The position numbers and the translations under genes were made by a program. A stretch of DNA of 64,000 nucleotides from Candidatus Bathyarchaeota archaeon. Its GTDB lineage: Archaea; Thermoproteota; Bathyarchaeia; 40CM-2-53-6. The first letter of the stretch is position 1. Every line of letters begins with the position of its first letter. Shown here in pieces: positions 1-9,763 of this stretch. Under the pieces are notes generated by a model. The model made no database searches and was not told the origin of the DNA. It was given only the letters and a program-made list of their open reading frames with translations. The DNA is taken from NCBI GenBank assembly GCA_005888745.1, contig VBBS01000034.1, positions 1 to 64,000 of the forward strand, written 5' to 3'.

Positions 1-42
1 AGAGCTCTGCCCTCTCCTAGGTCAAGTATTGCAGTAAAATGG

Positions 43-203
43 TGCGGGGGGTGGGATTCGAACCCACGAAGGCCTACGCCACAGGATCTCTCCTGAAGCC
101 GGATCTTAAGTCAAGCACCACTCCCCATCGGAGTGGTCCTGCCCCTTTGACCTGAATCCCGCCCTATAGGACAGGATCCCATAGTGGTCTCGGGAACCCC
201 CGC
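43..203 (-). tRNA. tRNA-Leu (anticodon UAA), apparently with three introns; CCA encoded at 40-42
   Basis: On the minus strand, GCGGGGG (203-197) pairs with CCCCCGC (50-44); T-arm GTGGG-TTCGAAT-CCCAC (67-51); variable region GGCGTAGGCCTTC; anticodon stem/loop CAGGA-CTTAAGA-TCCTG can be built only if ~154-188, ~112-137 and ~88-104 are removed, leaving ~83 nt. Confidence 0.85.
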
Positions 204-382
204 TTTCGGCTTCACGAGGCAATGTCCATTCTTAAAGCCAATCTAGCAAAGGACCCGTGCTTAGGGCACAGGTCGTCCGGAAGTCTCCGATCAAGACCCC
301 CCTGTTCCGGGGTTTGAGATACAATCTCTACAAATCCCGCGTGTGTCCGCTTTCTTCTTGCAGAAGGGCCTGGCGCAAAGAG

Positions 383-841
383 ATGTCTCCCAGCAGGACC
401 GGTCAGAGGTCCGTTACGCCAGATTCTGTCAAAGCCCTCATGATCATCGAGGCGATCGTCATCGCTTTCTTCTCGTTTTGGCTTGCCAATGAGTACGTTT
501 ACAACGCCTATTTTCGAGCATATGTGAATAGTGTTCTTGTCGAGCACTTCACGACATACACAATCGCGCTGGGCCTCGGAATTGGCCTCGCAGGAACCGC
601 GGCAGCAGCCGCTCTCTACAAGAATCTACGAGAAGCAAAGGTGAAACTAGAATCCGTCACTCCTAGAATTAGAGGCTCTATCGAGAAAATGCTAGCTAGT
701 GTTCCAGCAATAGAGGGGAAGACGGCCATTCCCTCCATCAGCCCTGTTCCAGTCTCTCAACCTGCACCTGAAGTCCCGGGAACTACTGTCATCCCCGTTC
801 CCCCGGCGCCTGCTCCGCCACCTACAGAAGAGAAGAAATAA
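383..841 (+). CDS. hypothetical membrane protein (two predicted TM segments, Pro-rich C-terminus)
   Basis: ORF 257-841; ATG at 383 gives MSPSRTGQRSV followed by two hydrophobic stretches; upstream extension looks non-coding. Confidence 0.5.
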   Translation: MSPSRTGQRSVTPDSVKALMIIEAIVIAFFSFWLANEYVYNAYFRAYVNSVLVEHFTTYTIALGLGIGLAGTAAAAALYKNLREAKVKLESVTPRIRGSIEKMLASVPAIEGKTAIPSISPVPVSQPAPEVPGTTVIPVPPAPAPPPTEEKK

Positions 842-847
842 TTTCTT

Positions 848-1963
848 TTAGGGTTTCTCGCCTATTTCTCTGGCGAACTCTGTCAACAATTCCTTCTGTC
901 GACGCGAGAGGTCCCTCGGAATCTCAACATCAACTCTTACAAGCTCATCTCCTCGGCCCCACCCTCCGACTCTTGGGAAGCCCTTGCCTTCCAGGCGAAA
1001 CACAGTGCCGGGTCTTGTCCCGGGTGGAATCTTTAGCTGAGCCTTGCCATCGATCGAGGGCACTTGAAGCTCTCCTCCAAGGGCGGCTTTGGGAAAACTG
1101 ACTCTGGTCTCATAGAGAATGTTGTCTCCGTCGCGTTTGAACTCTGCGTGAGGCTTCAATCGTATCCGGACATAGAGATCTCCACTGCGCCCGCCCTGGG
1201 CAGCGTTCCCCTCTCCCCGGATCCGAAGGCTCTGACCTTCATCAGCTCCAAGGGGAACTTTCACTTGTAGTTTGGTCCTAGTTCGCGCAAGCCCGCTTCC
1301 ATTGCAGTTCTTGCACGGCTTGTCGATGATGCTTCCTTCCCCTCTGCACTTTGGACAGGTGGTTATCTGGACGAGTTGGGCGAACCCGGCTCGACGGACA
1401 GTTTGGACCTGGCCCCGGCCATGACAGTTGCCACAAGTCTTCCTAGAGCTTCCGGGCTGCGCCCCGGTCCCGTTGCATTCTTTACACTCAGCAAGTCGGG
1501 GAACCTCTATCTCTCTTGTCGCTCCGTGCGCGACTTCCTCGAAGCTAATCTGCAAATCGTAGAGTAGGTCCTCGCCTCTGGAGGGAGCGCTTGGGCTTTC
1601 GAAGTTCTGAAAGCCTCCGAATCCGCCGAGAATCCGTTCTACGAAGCTGCTGAACCCACCTCCGAATGCGCCGAATCCCATGTCTCGGAAGATAGAGTCG
1701 AAGTCCGCGCCCCGGAAAATATCTTCAGTATTGTATTTCTGGTAGATTCCCTCTCGCCCGAACTGGTCGTACTGTTTCCGCTTCTCTTCATCGGACAATA
1801 TAGCGTAGGCTTCTGAGATTTCCTTGAACTTCTCAGTGGCTTCAGGCGCTTTGTTCCTGTCCGGGTGATACTGTAGGGCGAGTTTGCGGTAGGATCCCTT
1901 TATGTCGTCTTTGGACGCGTTTCGAGGAACCCCGAGCACGTCGTAATAGTCTCGCTTCTCCAT
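848..1963 (-). CDS. dnaJ: chaperone DnaJ
   Basis: J-domain with HPD ([22 protein letters not shown]), four CxxCxGxG zinc repeats, C-terminal substrate domain. Confidence 0.97.
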   Translation of the reverse strand: MEKRDYYDVLGVPRNASKDDIKGSYRKLALQYHPDRNKAPEATEKFKEISEAYAILSDEEKRKQYDQFGREGIYQKYNTEDIFRGADFDSIFRDMGFGAFGGGFSSFVERILGGFGGFQNFESPSAPSRGEDLLYDLQISFEEVAHGATREIEVPRLAECKECNGTGAQPGSSRKTCGNCHGRGQVQTVRRAGFAQLVQITTCPKCRGEGSIIDKPCKNCNGSGLARTRTKLQVKVPLGADEGQSLRIRGEGNAAQGGRSGDLYVRIRLKPHAEFKRDGDNILYETRVSFPKAALGGELQVPSIDGKAQLKIPPGTRPGTVFRLEGKGFPRVGGWGRGDELVRVDVEIPRDLSRRQKELLTEFAREIGEKP

Positions 1964-1984
1964 TCTTTCCGATTCATCTCTGCT

Positions 1985-3862
1985 CTACCGAGAGCCTTCG
2001 TCCTTTACCTCTCTAAACTCCGCGTCTACGACGTTATCATCCTTGGACTGGTTGGCTCCGGGCGATGTTGCCTGTTGGGCGGGCTCGCCCGGCTTCTGAG
2101 CGACCTTCTGGTAGATTTCGGCCCCGATCTTCTGAAGTATTCTTGAGAGATCGTCGCTGGCCGATTTTATCCTATCAGGCTCCTTCCCAGATAGAGCCGC
2201 TCGCAAGGTGCCTGCTGCTTTGTCGATGGCTTCGACCTGTTCTTTCGTAATCTTGTCTTTCAACTCGTCTTTTGTCTTGTCAGCGGTGTAGAGCATACTT
2301 TCTGCAGTGTTCCTGAGTTCGACCTCTTCCTTTCGTTTCTTATCATGATCCGCGAACTGCTCTGCTTCGTGGACCATCTTCTCCTTCTGATCCTTCGAGA
2401 GTTTGGTCGAGGCGGCTATCGTGATCTTGTTCTCTTTCGATGTTGCTAGGTCCTTCGCGGACACATTTAGGATACCGTTTGCGTCGATGTCGAAGGTCAC
2501 CTCGATCTGGGGAATACCTCTCGGTGCAGGCGGGATTCCTGTTAGGTTGAACATGCCTAGGGATATGTTGTCTGTGGCCATGGCGCGCTCCCCCTGGAGG
2601 ACGTGAATAGTGACAGTGGTTTGGGAGTCGGCTGCTGTCGAGAATGTCTGGCTGCGTTTTGTCGGGATGGTCGTGTTTCTCTCCATGATCTTTGTGGCAA
2701 CGCCTCCCAGTGTTTCTACGCCAAGTGACAATGGTGTGACGTCCAGCAGGAGGATGTCCTTGACCTCACCTGCGAGAACTGCGCCTTGAATCGCTGCACC
2801 AACAGCAACGCATTCCATCGGGTCGACTCCACGCTCAGCTTGCTTGCCGATTATGTCCTCAACGAATTTCCGGACGAGCGGCATGCGAGTCTGACCACCA
2901 ATGAGGATGATCCTGTCTACGTCCTTGGGCGTAAGTTTCGCGTCATCGAGAGTTCTCTTGATCGGTGTCTCAACTTTTCGGACTATGGGATTAGCGAGCT
3001 CTTCCAGCTTGGCTCTCGTCAGGGTCGTGTGGAGGTGCTTGGGCTGGGATGAGTCTGCTGAGATGAACGGCAGATCGACATCAGTTGTGAGAAGGGTGGA
3101 AAGCTCGATCTTCGCCTTTTCCGCAGCTTCTTTGAGACGGGTCATGGCCATGCGGTCGTTTCGGAGGCTGATGCCCGTCTGGCGCTGAAACTCGGTGAGC
3201 AAGTACTCGACTATCGCGTTGTCAATGTCAGTTCCGCCTGTCTGGGTGTCCCCACTGGTTGATAGAACTTGGAAGACTCCGCCGCCGAAGTCCATTAGCG
3301 TGACGTCATGTGTTCCGCCTCCGAAGCTGAACACCATTATCTTCATCTCCTTGTCCGCCTTGTCCAACCCGTACGCGAGACATGCAGCGGTGGGCTCGTT
3401 GATTATTCTAGCAACCTCGAAACCCGCAATTTCTCCAGCGTCCTTGGTTGCTTGTCGCTGGTTATCGTTGAAGTGAGCCGGGACGGTGATTACAGCCTTC
3501 TTGGTTGGTCGTCCAAGAAACGTTTCGGCGTCTTGTCTTATCTTCTGAAGTATGAACGCGGAGAGCTGCTGTGGAGTATAGTCTTTCCCGGCGAGATGAA
3601 CCTTGTAGTCGGTGCCCATCTTCCTCTTGATCTCTATGATGGTCCCGTCGGGGTTTGTTGCTGCCTGCCTCTTTGCAGGTTCGCCGACTATCAGCTGACC
3701 CTCTTTGGTGAATGCAATGACCGATGGGAACATCTTTCCGGCCGCGGTCTGTCCTTCGGCACTTGGGATTACGACCGGGCGTCCGGCTTCCATTATAGCC
3801 GCAGCAGAATTCGTCGTTCCTAGGTCTATTCCTATGATCTTCTCTGTCTCTGGCTTACTCAT
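1985..3862 (-). CDS. dnaK: molecular chaperone DnaK (Hsp70)
   Basis: [35 protein letters not shown], typical substrate-binding domain; ORF reported to 3871 but ATG at 3862 gives [11 protein letters not shown]. Confidence 0.97.
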   Translation of the reverse strand: MSKPETEKIIGIDLGTTNSAAAIMEAGRPVVIPSAEGQTAAGKMFPSVIAFTKEGQLIVGEPAKRQAATNPDGTIIEIKRKMGTDYKVHLAGKDYTPQQLSAFILQKIRQDAETFLGRPTKKAVITVPAHFNDNQRQATKDAGEIAGFEVARIINEPTAACLAYGLDKADKEMKIMVFSFGGGTHDVTLMDFGGGVFQVLSTSGDTQTGGTDIDNAIVEYLLTEFQRQTGISLRNDRMAMTRLKEAAEKAKIELSTLLTTDVDLPFISADSSQPKHLHTTLTRAKLEELANPIVRKVETPIKRTLDDAKLTPKDVDRIILIGGQTRMPLVRKFVEDIIGKQAERGVDPMECVAVGAAIQGAVLAGEVKDILLLDVTPLSLGVETLGGVATKIMERNTTIPTKRSQTFSTAADSQTTVTIHVLQGERAMATDNISLGMFNLTGIPPAPRGIPQIEVTFDIDANGILNVSAKDLATSKENKITIAASTKLSKDQKEKMVHEAEQFADHDKKRKEEVELRNTAESMLYTADKTKDELKDKITKEQVEAIDKAAGTLRAALSGKEPDRIKSASDDLSRILQKIGAEIYQKVAQKPGEPAQQATSPGANQSKDDNVVDAEFREVKDEGSR

Positions 3863-4478
3863 GGTCCCCAATCTCCTCTAGAGATGACTTCTCGGATTTA
3901 GACTCACGCTCAGCAGAATTCTCAGCCACTTTGACTATGCTGGGTCGCAGGACCTTCCCCCTCAAGGTGTACCCCTGGCGAATCTCTTCCACGATGGTTC
4001 CCTCCTCCTTATCCGACACAACTCGAAGCGCCGCCTCATGGAGGTCAGGGTTGAATCTTGACCCTAGGCTGTGAATCTTCTCCACGCCCTCTTTCGATAG
4101 GATGCTCTGTAACCGTTTGTGGACCATTCCGACTCCCTCCACTATCGTAGGGTTCTCTCCACTTTCCTCTGCCTCCCTGAGAGCGAGTTCCAGCTCGTCG
4201 TTGACCACTATGAGGTCGGATAGGATGCGTTGGTTTCCGAACTGTCTATTGTCAGACATCTCCTTCTCCACTCTCTTTCTGTAGTTTTCAAGATCCGCCT
4301 GAAGGTACTGCAGACGGCGCAGATAGTCCTCCGATTTCGTCTTCTCTTTCTCTAGCTCTGCACTGAGCTCCCTCAACGTGGCTTCAGGGTCTTCGCCTTC
4401 AACGGAATTCTTGGAAGGCGGTTGAGCCTCTACAGTTTCAGTAGCAAGATGTCTCTTTTTCTCGCTCACCAAAATCAC
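3855..4478 (-). CDS. grpE: nucleotide exchange factor GrpE
   Basis: GrpE-like coiled coil and C-terminal signature ([16 protein letters not shown]); overlaps dnaK start by a few bp. Confidence 0.92.
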   Translation of the reverse strand: MILVSEKKRHLATETVEAQPPSKNSVEGEDPEATLRELSAELEKEKTKSEDYLRRLQYLQADLENYRKRVEKEMSDNRQFGNQRILSDLIVVNDELELALREAEESGENPTIVEGVGMVHKRLQSILSKEGVEKIHSLGSRFNPDLHEAALRVVSDKEEGTIVEEIRQGYTLRGKVLRPSIVKVAENSAERESKSEKSSLEEIGDHE

Positions 4479-4529
4479 TCCTTTCTGCCCTCTCCGAATT
4501 CCATTAAGCTTTAGCTACAATCGATCTGG

Positions 4530-4556
4530 AGCGTCAGGGAAAAATTAAACCTTCTG
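4530..4556 (-). promoter_or_regulatory. putative TATA-like promoter of grpE-dnaK-dnaJ
   Basis: Minus strand reads ...AGAAGGTTTAATTTTTCCC about 60 bp upstream of the grpE start. Confidence 0.35.
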
Positions 4557-4614
4557 ACACGCCGACCAATGACATGGGACAATAGCGACGAACCGATGTC
4601 AAAGCGAACCAGTT

Positions 4615-5436
4615 TTGTCAACTTCCGGGAAAGGACGTCTTGTGTTTCTCATAAAAGGCTGGCTTGGTTACGCTCGACTGATAGCCCACATTGAACGTGA
4701 TAGAATCCATTCGGAGGATCATGTTCTGGGCCTATTGAGTCATCTTACCCATCCAAAAGGCAAGATTTGGATCGCTCTTGACAAGGGGACTTTCCAAGAG
4801 GGAGAGCCGGTCGTGGGCAAGATCCACGTGGAAGCAGAAGAGTACATCCCATCCATCGGATTGAAGGTTGAAGCGAGGGTTGTTGAGAGCTGGAACGAGA
4901 TGGTCTGGGTCACTCTCCCCAACAACCAGAGGATCCAAGAGAACCAGCGTCGGACCAACAATCTCTACCAACGCGATGTACAAGTCACCGGGGCTACAGA
5001 TTTCGGAAAAGGCCCAGCCCGAGAATTTCCGTTCAGTGTCGGTATTCCTCCTTGCAAACCAACGCGCGGTGGATCTTCCCTCCAGAACTTATTGAAGGCG
5101 GTCTTGCAGGTCAAAGGAAGACCTGATATGACTAATGAAACCCAAATCGCGTTTGTCCCAGCGGGAGCCTATGGCTCAATGCCAATGAATGTCGGATATG
5201 GTCCCGGACCGATGCCCGCCGGCTATGGACCAAACCCCGGTTATCAGCCAAATCCTGGCTATGGAATGCCACCCATGAACCAGGGTTATCAAGGCTATCA
5301 AGGCTATGGTCAGCCTGGATACGGTGTTCCGCCACCACAACAGCAAGCGCCGTCAGTGAAAGTCCGCTGCAAGTACTGCACCGGATTGATGGACTCGAAC
5401 GCGCCAAATTGTCCTACTTGCGGTGCTCACCAGTAG
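4615..5436 (+). CDS. arrestin-like/Spo0M-like domain protein with Gly/Pro/Tyr-rich linker and C-terminal zinc ribbon
   Basis: KIWIALDKGTFQEGEPVVGKIHVEAEE...; GYGPNPGYQPNPGYGMPP linker; CKYCTGLMDSNAPNCPTCGAHQ. Start uncertain (TTG at 4615 or TTG near 4735). Confidence 0.6.
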   Translation: MSTSGKGRLVFLIKGWLGYARLIAHIERDRIHSEDHVLGLLSHLTHPKGKIWIALDKGTFQEGEPVVGKIHVEAEEYIPSIGLKVEARVVESWNEMVWVTLPNNQRIQENQRRTNNLYQRDVQVTGATDFGKGPAREFPFSVGIPPCKPTRGGSSLQNLLKAVLQVKGRPDMTNETQIAFVPAGAYGSMPMNVGYGPGPMPAGYGPNPGYQPNPGYGMPPMNQGYQGYQGYGQPGYGVPPPQQQAPSVKVRCKYCTGLMDSNAPNCPTCGAHQ

Positions 5437-5446
5437 AAGTCTCGTT

Positions 5447-6265
5447 CTAGGACGAGGACGATACTAAAAGGACACCAGCGATTATCAGTACAGCGCCTGT
5501 CCCAGAGTATACGTTGAACGGATCATTGAAGATTATCACCGATAGCGTGACAGCGACGATCACCTCTATCGGGAGAATGATCGAGGACACTGTAGACGAT
5601 ACAGTTTCTAATCCTTTCATTAGGAAGTAGTAAGCTCCTACGGTCGCAACGACCGCCAGGAACGCGGTGTAAGAGGCCGCTTCCCAGCCCAATTTGATAG
5701 GGGCACCTTGGTCCAACGGAATGGCGAGGACAAGAAGAAAACTTGTGATAAGAATCATACCTCCGGTGACCGCTCGTCCCCCTTTTTTGACAACGAGATC
5801 CTTGGAATAGATGAAAACCAAAGCTATGGTAACTGCGGTTCCAAGTATCAGCACGTCACCTAGAAACTGGTCTTGGCCCAAGCTCACGGCCTGACCTCGG
5901 GTAACTACCATGCTCGCTCCAAGAAAACCTGACAATACTCCAAGACCTTTCTTCGCCCCTATCACTTCGCTTCCACGAGCCCAGGATAGAATCGGGATCA
6001 TCAGAGCCGCCGTGCTTATGACGAGGGCCGCATCCGAGGAAGTTGTCAACCGCTGTCCCTGAAACTGCAGTACATATCCGAGAGCATTGACGAATCCCAC
6101 AACCCAGATGGGTCTTGTCCGGAGAAGGGTCCAGTCAACCCATCCCTTTCGACGAAGAAACAACAGAACCAGAACAGAGGCTAGTGAAAACCGAAAAGCC
6201 ACGAATAGATCTGCGGGAAGGAGATTCAGCCCGAGCTTGATTATCGGCACGCTTGTACCAAACAA
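5447..6265 (-). CDS. EamA/DMT-superfamily transporter
   Basis: ~9-10 TM segments, EamA-like repeats. Confidence 0.8.
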   Translation of the reverse strand: MFGTSVPIIKLGLNLLPADLFVAFRFSLASVLVLLFLRRKGWVDWTLLRTRPIWVVGFVNALGYVLQFQGQRLTTSSDAALVISTAALMIPILSWARGSEVIGAKKGLGVLSGFLGASMVVTRGQAVSLGQDQFLGDVLILGTAVTIALVFIYSKDLVVKKGGRAVTGGMILITSFLLVLAIPLDQGAPIKLGWEAASYTAFLAVVATVGAYYFLMKGLETVSSTVSSIILPIEVIVAVTLSVIIFNDPFNVYSGTGAVLIIAGVLLVSSSS

Positions 6266-6437
6266 AATCCCCGAGAAAAGTGCTGCCAGGATTCCAGTTC
6301 TGGACGCCGATTTTCCTCGCCTTTAGATGAGCTGGTCTTGCGCGCTGGCTTTAGAGTATAACTCGAGCTTGAGAAGGCTAAGTGTGAGAAGAATCAGCTA
6401 GGCTTATCTTCTGGTAGAACCCTAATTCCAGCGCGAC

Positions 6438-6650
6438 ATGAGCGATACAAGTCTCTTGGAGAGGGAAGAAGTAGAGTGCGCTTACTGCAAGGATTCAAAG
6501 CCAGCTTCAGAGACAACATGGTTCATGGCTGAACCGGGCGAAAAATCAGTACGGTTGTGCGATTTCTGCTACGAGGAAGTAAGGAAACAACTCCGCCTCC
6601 TCCGGATAGTCCGAAACCGAGGAGACTACCCGTTAGAAGCATCATCCTAA
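6438..6650 (+). CDS. small Cys-rich (zinc-finger-like) protein
   Basis: CAYCKDSKPASETTWFMAEPGEKSVRLCDFCYEEV: two CxxC pairs. Confidence 0.55.
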   Translation: MSDTSLLEREEVECAYCKDSKPASETTWFMAEPGEKSVRLCDFCYEEVRKQLRLLRIVRNRGDYPLEASS

Positions 6651-6780
6651 AGAAACAACAACCTCTGCAAAACACTGTCATGAACACTTTCATTAGCGTA
6701 GCTTCTAGCTGAAGTCTTCGGCTCCCCTCGGTTCTGTTAACTCTTTGTCGGTTGAGTTAGCTTCGGGGCATTGACTCCAG

Positions 6781-6804
6781 GGATTACCGTAGGCGTCGGG
6801 TTCC
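6781..6804 (+). repeat. 24-bp exact repeat GGATTACCGTAGGCGTCGGGTTCC, copy 1
   Basis: Identical to 11611-11634, same orientation. Confidence 0.9.
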
Positions 6805-6875
6805 AATCCGTAAAGACTCGTTAACCATCCTCCTGAACACTTCCAACAATCGGAGAACATCGCCTGATGGAACAT

Positions 6876-6976
6876 AGTATTGCCAGACAGACTTGAAAGC
6901 CAACATGACAAAACGACAAACGCCCAAACTCCGGGTATAAGCCAGAGAGGCATCCGACGACAAGTTAACAGAGCCC
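6876..6976 (-). repeat. dispersed ~100-bp repeat, copy A (inverted relative to copy B at 40594-40693)
   Basis: Reverse complement GGGCTCTGTTAACTTGTCGTCGGATGCCTCTCTG...TTGGCTTTCAAGTCTGTCTGGCAATACT matches 40594-40693 at ~84% by hand alignment. Confidence 0.85.
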
Positions 6977-7029
6977 CCCTCTACAAAGGGTTATTGCCTT
7001 TCCCCATCCTCAACCTTCGAGCACTACCG

Positions 7030-8175
7030 TTGTCATCCAATGACAGAGTCGTCGTCCTCGGTTGCGGAATGGGAGGTCTGGCAACATCAAGCCTCTTGGC
7101 CGAACGTGCTCCGTCAGCATCGATCACGATTGTCGAGCAAAAGAAGACTTTCGAGTTCTCGCCCTCCTTCTCCTTGCTGGCAATAGGCCGCCGCGAACCT
7201 GGAACAGTTAGACGAGCCCTCTCGATCCCGAAGAAACGGAGACTCCAACTGATCAATGATCGGGTCCGCTCTATTGTGACGTCTTCTAAGATGGTCAAGA
7301 CTAAGTCGGAAGAGCTGCACTATGATCATCTAGTCATTTCGATGGGCGTCGACTACTCGCTTGGAGAGGTTCCAGGACTGGAGAAATACGCTCACCAGTT
7401 TTACGATTTCGACTCGGCGATGAAACTGCGTGACGCGCTAGAAGGTCTTGAGAATGGAAGGTTGTTAATTGGAATATCTCGACTGCCTATCAAGTGTCCT
7501 GTTGCACCCTATGGTTTGGCGCTGCTCCTACAGGATCACTTTGCAAGGGCGAAGAAGAAGGTCACGATTGAGTTTTTCACTCCGGAGCCTCATCCAGCTC
7601 CAGCTGCAGGTCCTGTGATCGGTAAACAGGTGGAGAGGCTCTTGGCAGCCAAGGGAATAGCATTTCGACCGAAGGTCAAGCTTTCAAAAGTAGAAAAAGA
7701 AACGGTGGTGTTTGAGGGAAAGACAGAGCTCCCATACGATCTGCTGATCGTTGTTCCGCCCCACAAATGTCCAAGCGCCGTCGTTGAGGCTGGATTAACC
7801 GACTCGTCCGGCTGGGTTCCAGTCAGTCCGCAGACCTTGGCCACGAGGTTTGAAAGAGTCTACGCGATTGGAGATGTCACTGCAATTGAGACGCCTCACG
7901 CGCACGTTCCGTTTCTACCGAAGTCAGGGTCGTTCGCCATCGGGCAGGCTGAAGTTGTATCAAACAATATTGCAATGTCAATAACGGGGAGAGGAGAACG
8001 AAAGATTTGGGATGGGACTGGATCTTGTTTTCTCGAAGTTAACAGGGGAGAAAGCGCCATGCTCAGGGGCGAGTTTCTCTCAAATCCTCCGCGGCTGGAA
8101 TTTCACCCGCCTCGCAGAAAATGGCAGGTGGAGAAGACGAAGCTAGAGGACTACTGGATGACCCGTCGATTCTGA
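7030..8175 (+). CDS. FAD/NAD(P)-dependent oxidoreductase, sulfide:quinone oxidoreductase-like
   Basis: RVVVLGCGMGGLATSSLLAERAPSASITIVEQ dinucleotide fold; VYAIGDVTAI motif near the C-terminus. ORF opens at 6880, but TTG at 7030 is a more likely start because the upstream part overlaps the repeat. Confidence 0.75.
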   Translation: MSSNDRVVVLGCGMGGLATSSLLAERAPSASITIVEQKKTFEFSPSFSLLAIGRREPGTVRRALSIPKKRRLQLINDRVRSIVTSSKMVKTKSEELHYDHLVISMGVDYSLGEVPGLEKYAHQFYDFDSAMKLRDALEGLENGRLLIGISRLPIKCPVAPYGLALLLQDHFARAKKKVTIEFFTPEPHPAPAAGPVIGKQVERLLAAKGIAFRPKVKLSKVEKETVVFEGKTELPYDLLIVVPPHKCPSAVVEAGLTDSSGWVPVSPQTLATRFERVYAIGDVTAIETPHAHVPFLPKSGSFAIGQAEVVSNNIAMSITGRGERKIWDGTGSCFLEVNRGESAMLRGEFLSNPPRLEFHPPRRKWQVEKTKLEDYWMTRRF

Positions 8176-8253
8176 GAAGCCGCCACTCCCTTGGAAAGAT
8201 CGCCCAAAATCACTCCCTTACCCCGAATCTGGGACCCGTCATGCGTGGGAGAG

Positions 8254-8655
8254 CTAGGCTTCGGCTTCGATTTCTCCGCGGTGGACCTCGTGCCCGCACG
8301 AACCCAGGAAAACGTCCAGCCCGTCTGGCACAGCATCACTTCGGAATGGGCTCACATGTACAAACACTCCCTCGTGGTGATCTATAGGGCATTCTGCTTT
8401 GATGAGATTCTTCGCCTTGGTTCTAGGCCTCTGCCTGGAAACCGGGTCCAATCTAGCAGACAGCTTTTCGATCTTAAGCCCTAGGAGCCCTGCGTAGAGC
8501 CCGCCTATGCAAAAGATGCCGCTTCCCGCTAACAATCCTACAACGCCAGTCAGACCTAGTGCGTCGCTGGATGTCATCGCAAAGTATAGAGCGACGACAG
8601 GGGCTATGACCGCTACGCCGATGATGATCTTGCCAATAATAGAGAGAAACCCCAC
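8254..8655 (-). CDS. hypothetical membrane protein
   Basis: Two hydrophobic segments at N-terminus; ORF 133 aa. Confidence 0.4.
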   Translation of the reverse strand: MGFLSIIGKIIIGVAVIAPVVALYFAMTSSDALGLTGVVGLLAGSGIFCIGGLYAGLLGLKIEKLSARLDPVSRQRPRTKAKNLIKAECPIDHHEGVFVHVSPFRSDAVPDGLDVFLGSCGHEVHRGEIEAEA

Positions 8656-8700
8656 GGTCTTTAGACCCTAGGGAATTTCCTTCGTTTGAGAGGCATGGTT

Positions 8701-9144
8701 TTACCGTTTCTTTTTCGAGTCTCTCTCGCTCACAACGCCCTCGACATGCTCGATGATCGTCTTTAGAGAGGTACCCGGCCCGAAATTGCCGGTAATCCCC
8801 TGCTTCTCCAGGAACGGCTTGTCCTCGTCTGGGATAATACCGCCCCCCACCAGTAGAATGTCGTCTCCACCCTTCTCACGTATGAGCTTGGCGACCTTCG
8901 GGAAAGCAGTCATGTGAGCACCGTTCAAGAGACTCATGGCCACGACATCCACATCCTCGTCAACCGCCATCTGGGCAACTTGCTCAGGTGTCGCCAGAAA
9001 ACCTGTGTAGATTACTTCCATTCCTGCATCTCGGAAGGCCCGTGTAAGGACCAGCGCACCCCTATCGTGACCATCTAATCCAGGCTTCGCTACCAAGATC
9101 CGAATTCTCCTCGTAGGTTTGGAGGCTGGTTTCCGCGATGCCAT
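8701..9144 (-). CDS. methylmalonyl-CoA mutase small subunit / B12-binding domain
   Basis: RILVAKPGLDGHDRGALVLTRAFRDAGMEVIYTGFLATPEQV: DxHxxG cobalamin-binding motif. Confidence 0.93.
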   Translation of the reverse strand: MASRKPASKPTRRIRILVAKPGLDGHDRGALVLTRAFRDAGMEVIYTGFLATPEQVAQMAVDEDVDVVAMSLLNGAHMTAFPKVAKLIREKGGDDILLVGGGIIPDEDKPFLEKQGITGNFGPGTSLKTIIEHVEGVVSERDSKKKR

Positions 9145-9263
9145 CGGGAGTGTTCTGATCTTCCGGAGACTCCTTCCGCTAATAAGGGCACTGGAGAATG
9201 TTCGGTTCGGTCGAAGATTACTTACGTTGAACTCCCAGAATAAGATATCGCACCGTTATCGCG

Positions 9264-9455
9264 ATGAATAGTTTGCTAGCGATAAAAGTCCGTGAAACAG
9301 CGCTACGAGTCTATCCAGAGGTGATAAAGCTACTCGAAATCTTTCGACGCATGATCAATGACTCTATCAAGATCGGGCTTGAGACTAATACATCATCGCT
9401 AAACCCCGGCTCGCCCATTTCACATACTCTAAACCGAGACTTGACGGAACCATAA
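9264..9455 (+). pseudogene. possible N-terminal remnant of an IS605-type TnpB
   Basis: LAIKVRETALRVYPEVIKLLEIFRRMINDSIKIGLETNTSSL resembles archaeal TnpB N-termini from memory; ORF only 63 aa, nothing downstream. Confidence 0.4.
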
Positions 9456-9496
9456 GCACTATCGAAAATTCGAAAAGCTCGGTTCTGCCCAGGTCT

Positions 9497-9718
9497 TCAT
9501 CGGAGAAAGAAACGTCTTCGAATGAACTTGAGGAATCCAATCGCCAGTATCACGATCCCAACGACAACGGAGGATGTCCCGACCAACTGGAGCAATGTTC
9601 CCTCATTCCCGTACAGGGATGATAAGTAAGACGAGGCGATGATGGAATCAGTTACCTGAAGCCCGTATCCTATCACAAGGACGAGGAATCCACTGATCAT
9701 CACGTTCTGATCACGCAA
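9497..9718 (-). CDS. small hypothetical membrane protein
   Basis: Two TM segments, 73 aa. Confidence 0.35.
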   Translation of the reverse strand: MRDQNVMISGFLVLVIGYGLQVTDSIIASSYLSSLYGNEGTLLQLVGTSSVVVGIVILAIGFLKFIRRRFFLR

Positions 9719-9763
9719 TCGTATTCACGAACGGTTACACGCCGATTGTCCTAGGCTAGACCG

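Noticed and set aside
212-547. Minus-strand 111-aa ORF overlapping the tRNA upstream region
   Set aside because: No family features; overlaps a better plus-strand ORF and the tRNA promoter region.
2786-3823. Long plus-strand ORFs antisense to dnaK
   Set aside because: Shadow ORFs of a highly conserved gene; low-complexity translations.
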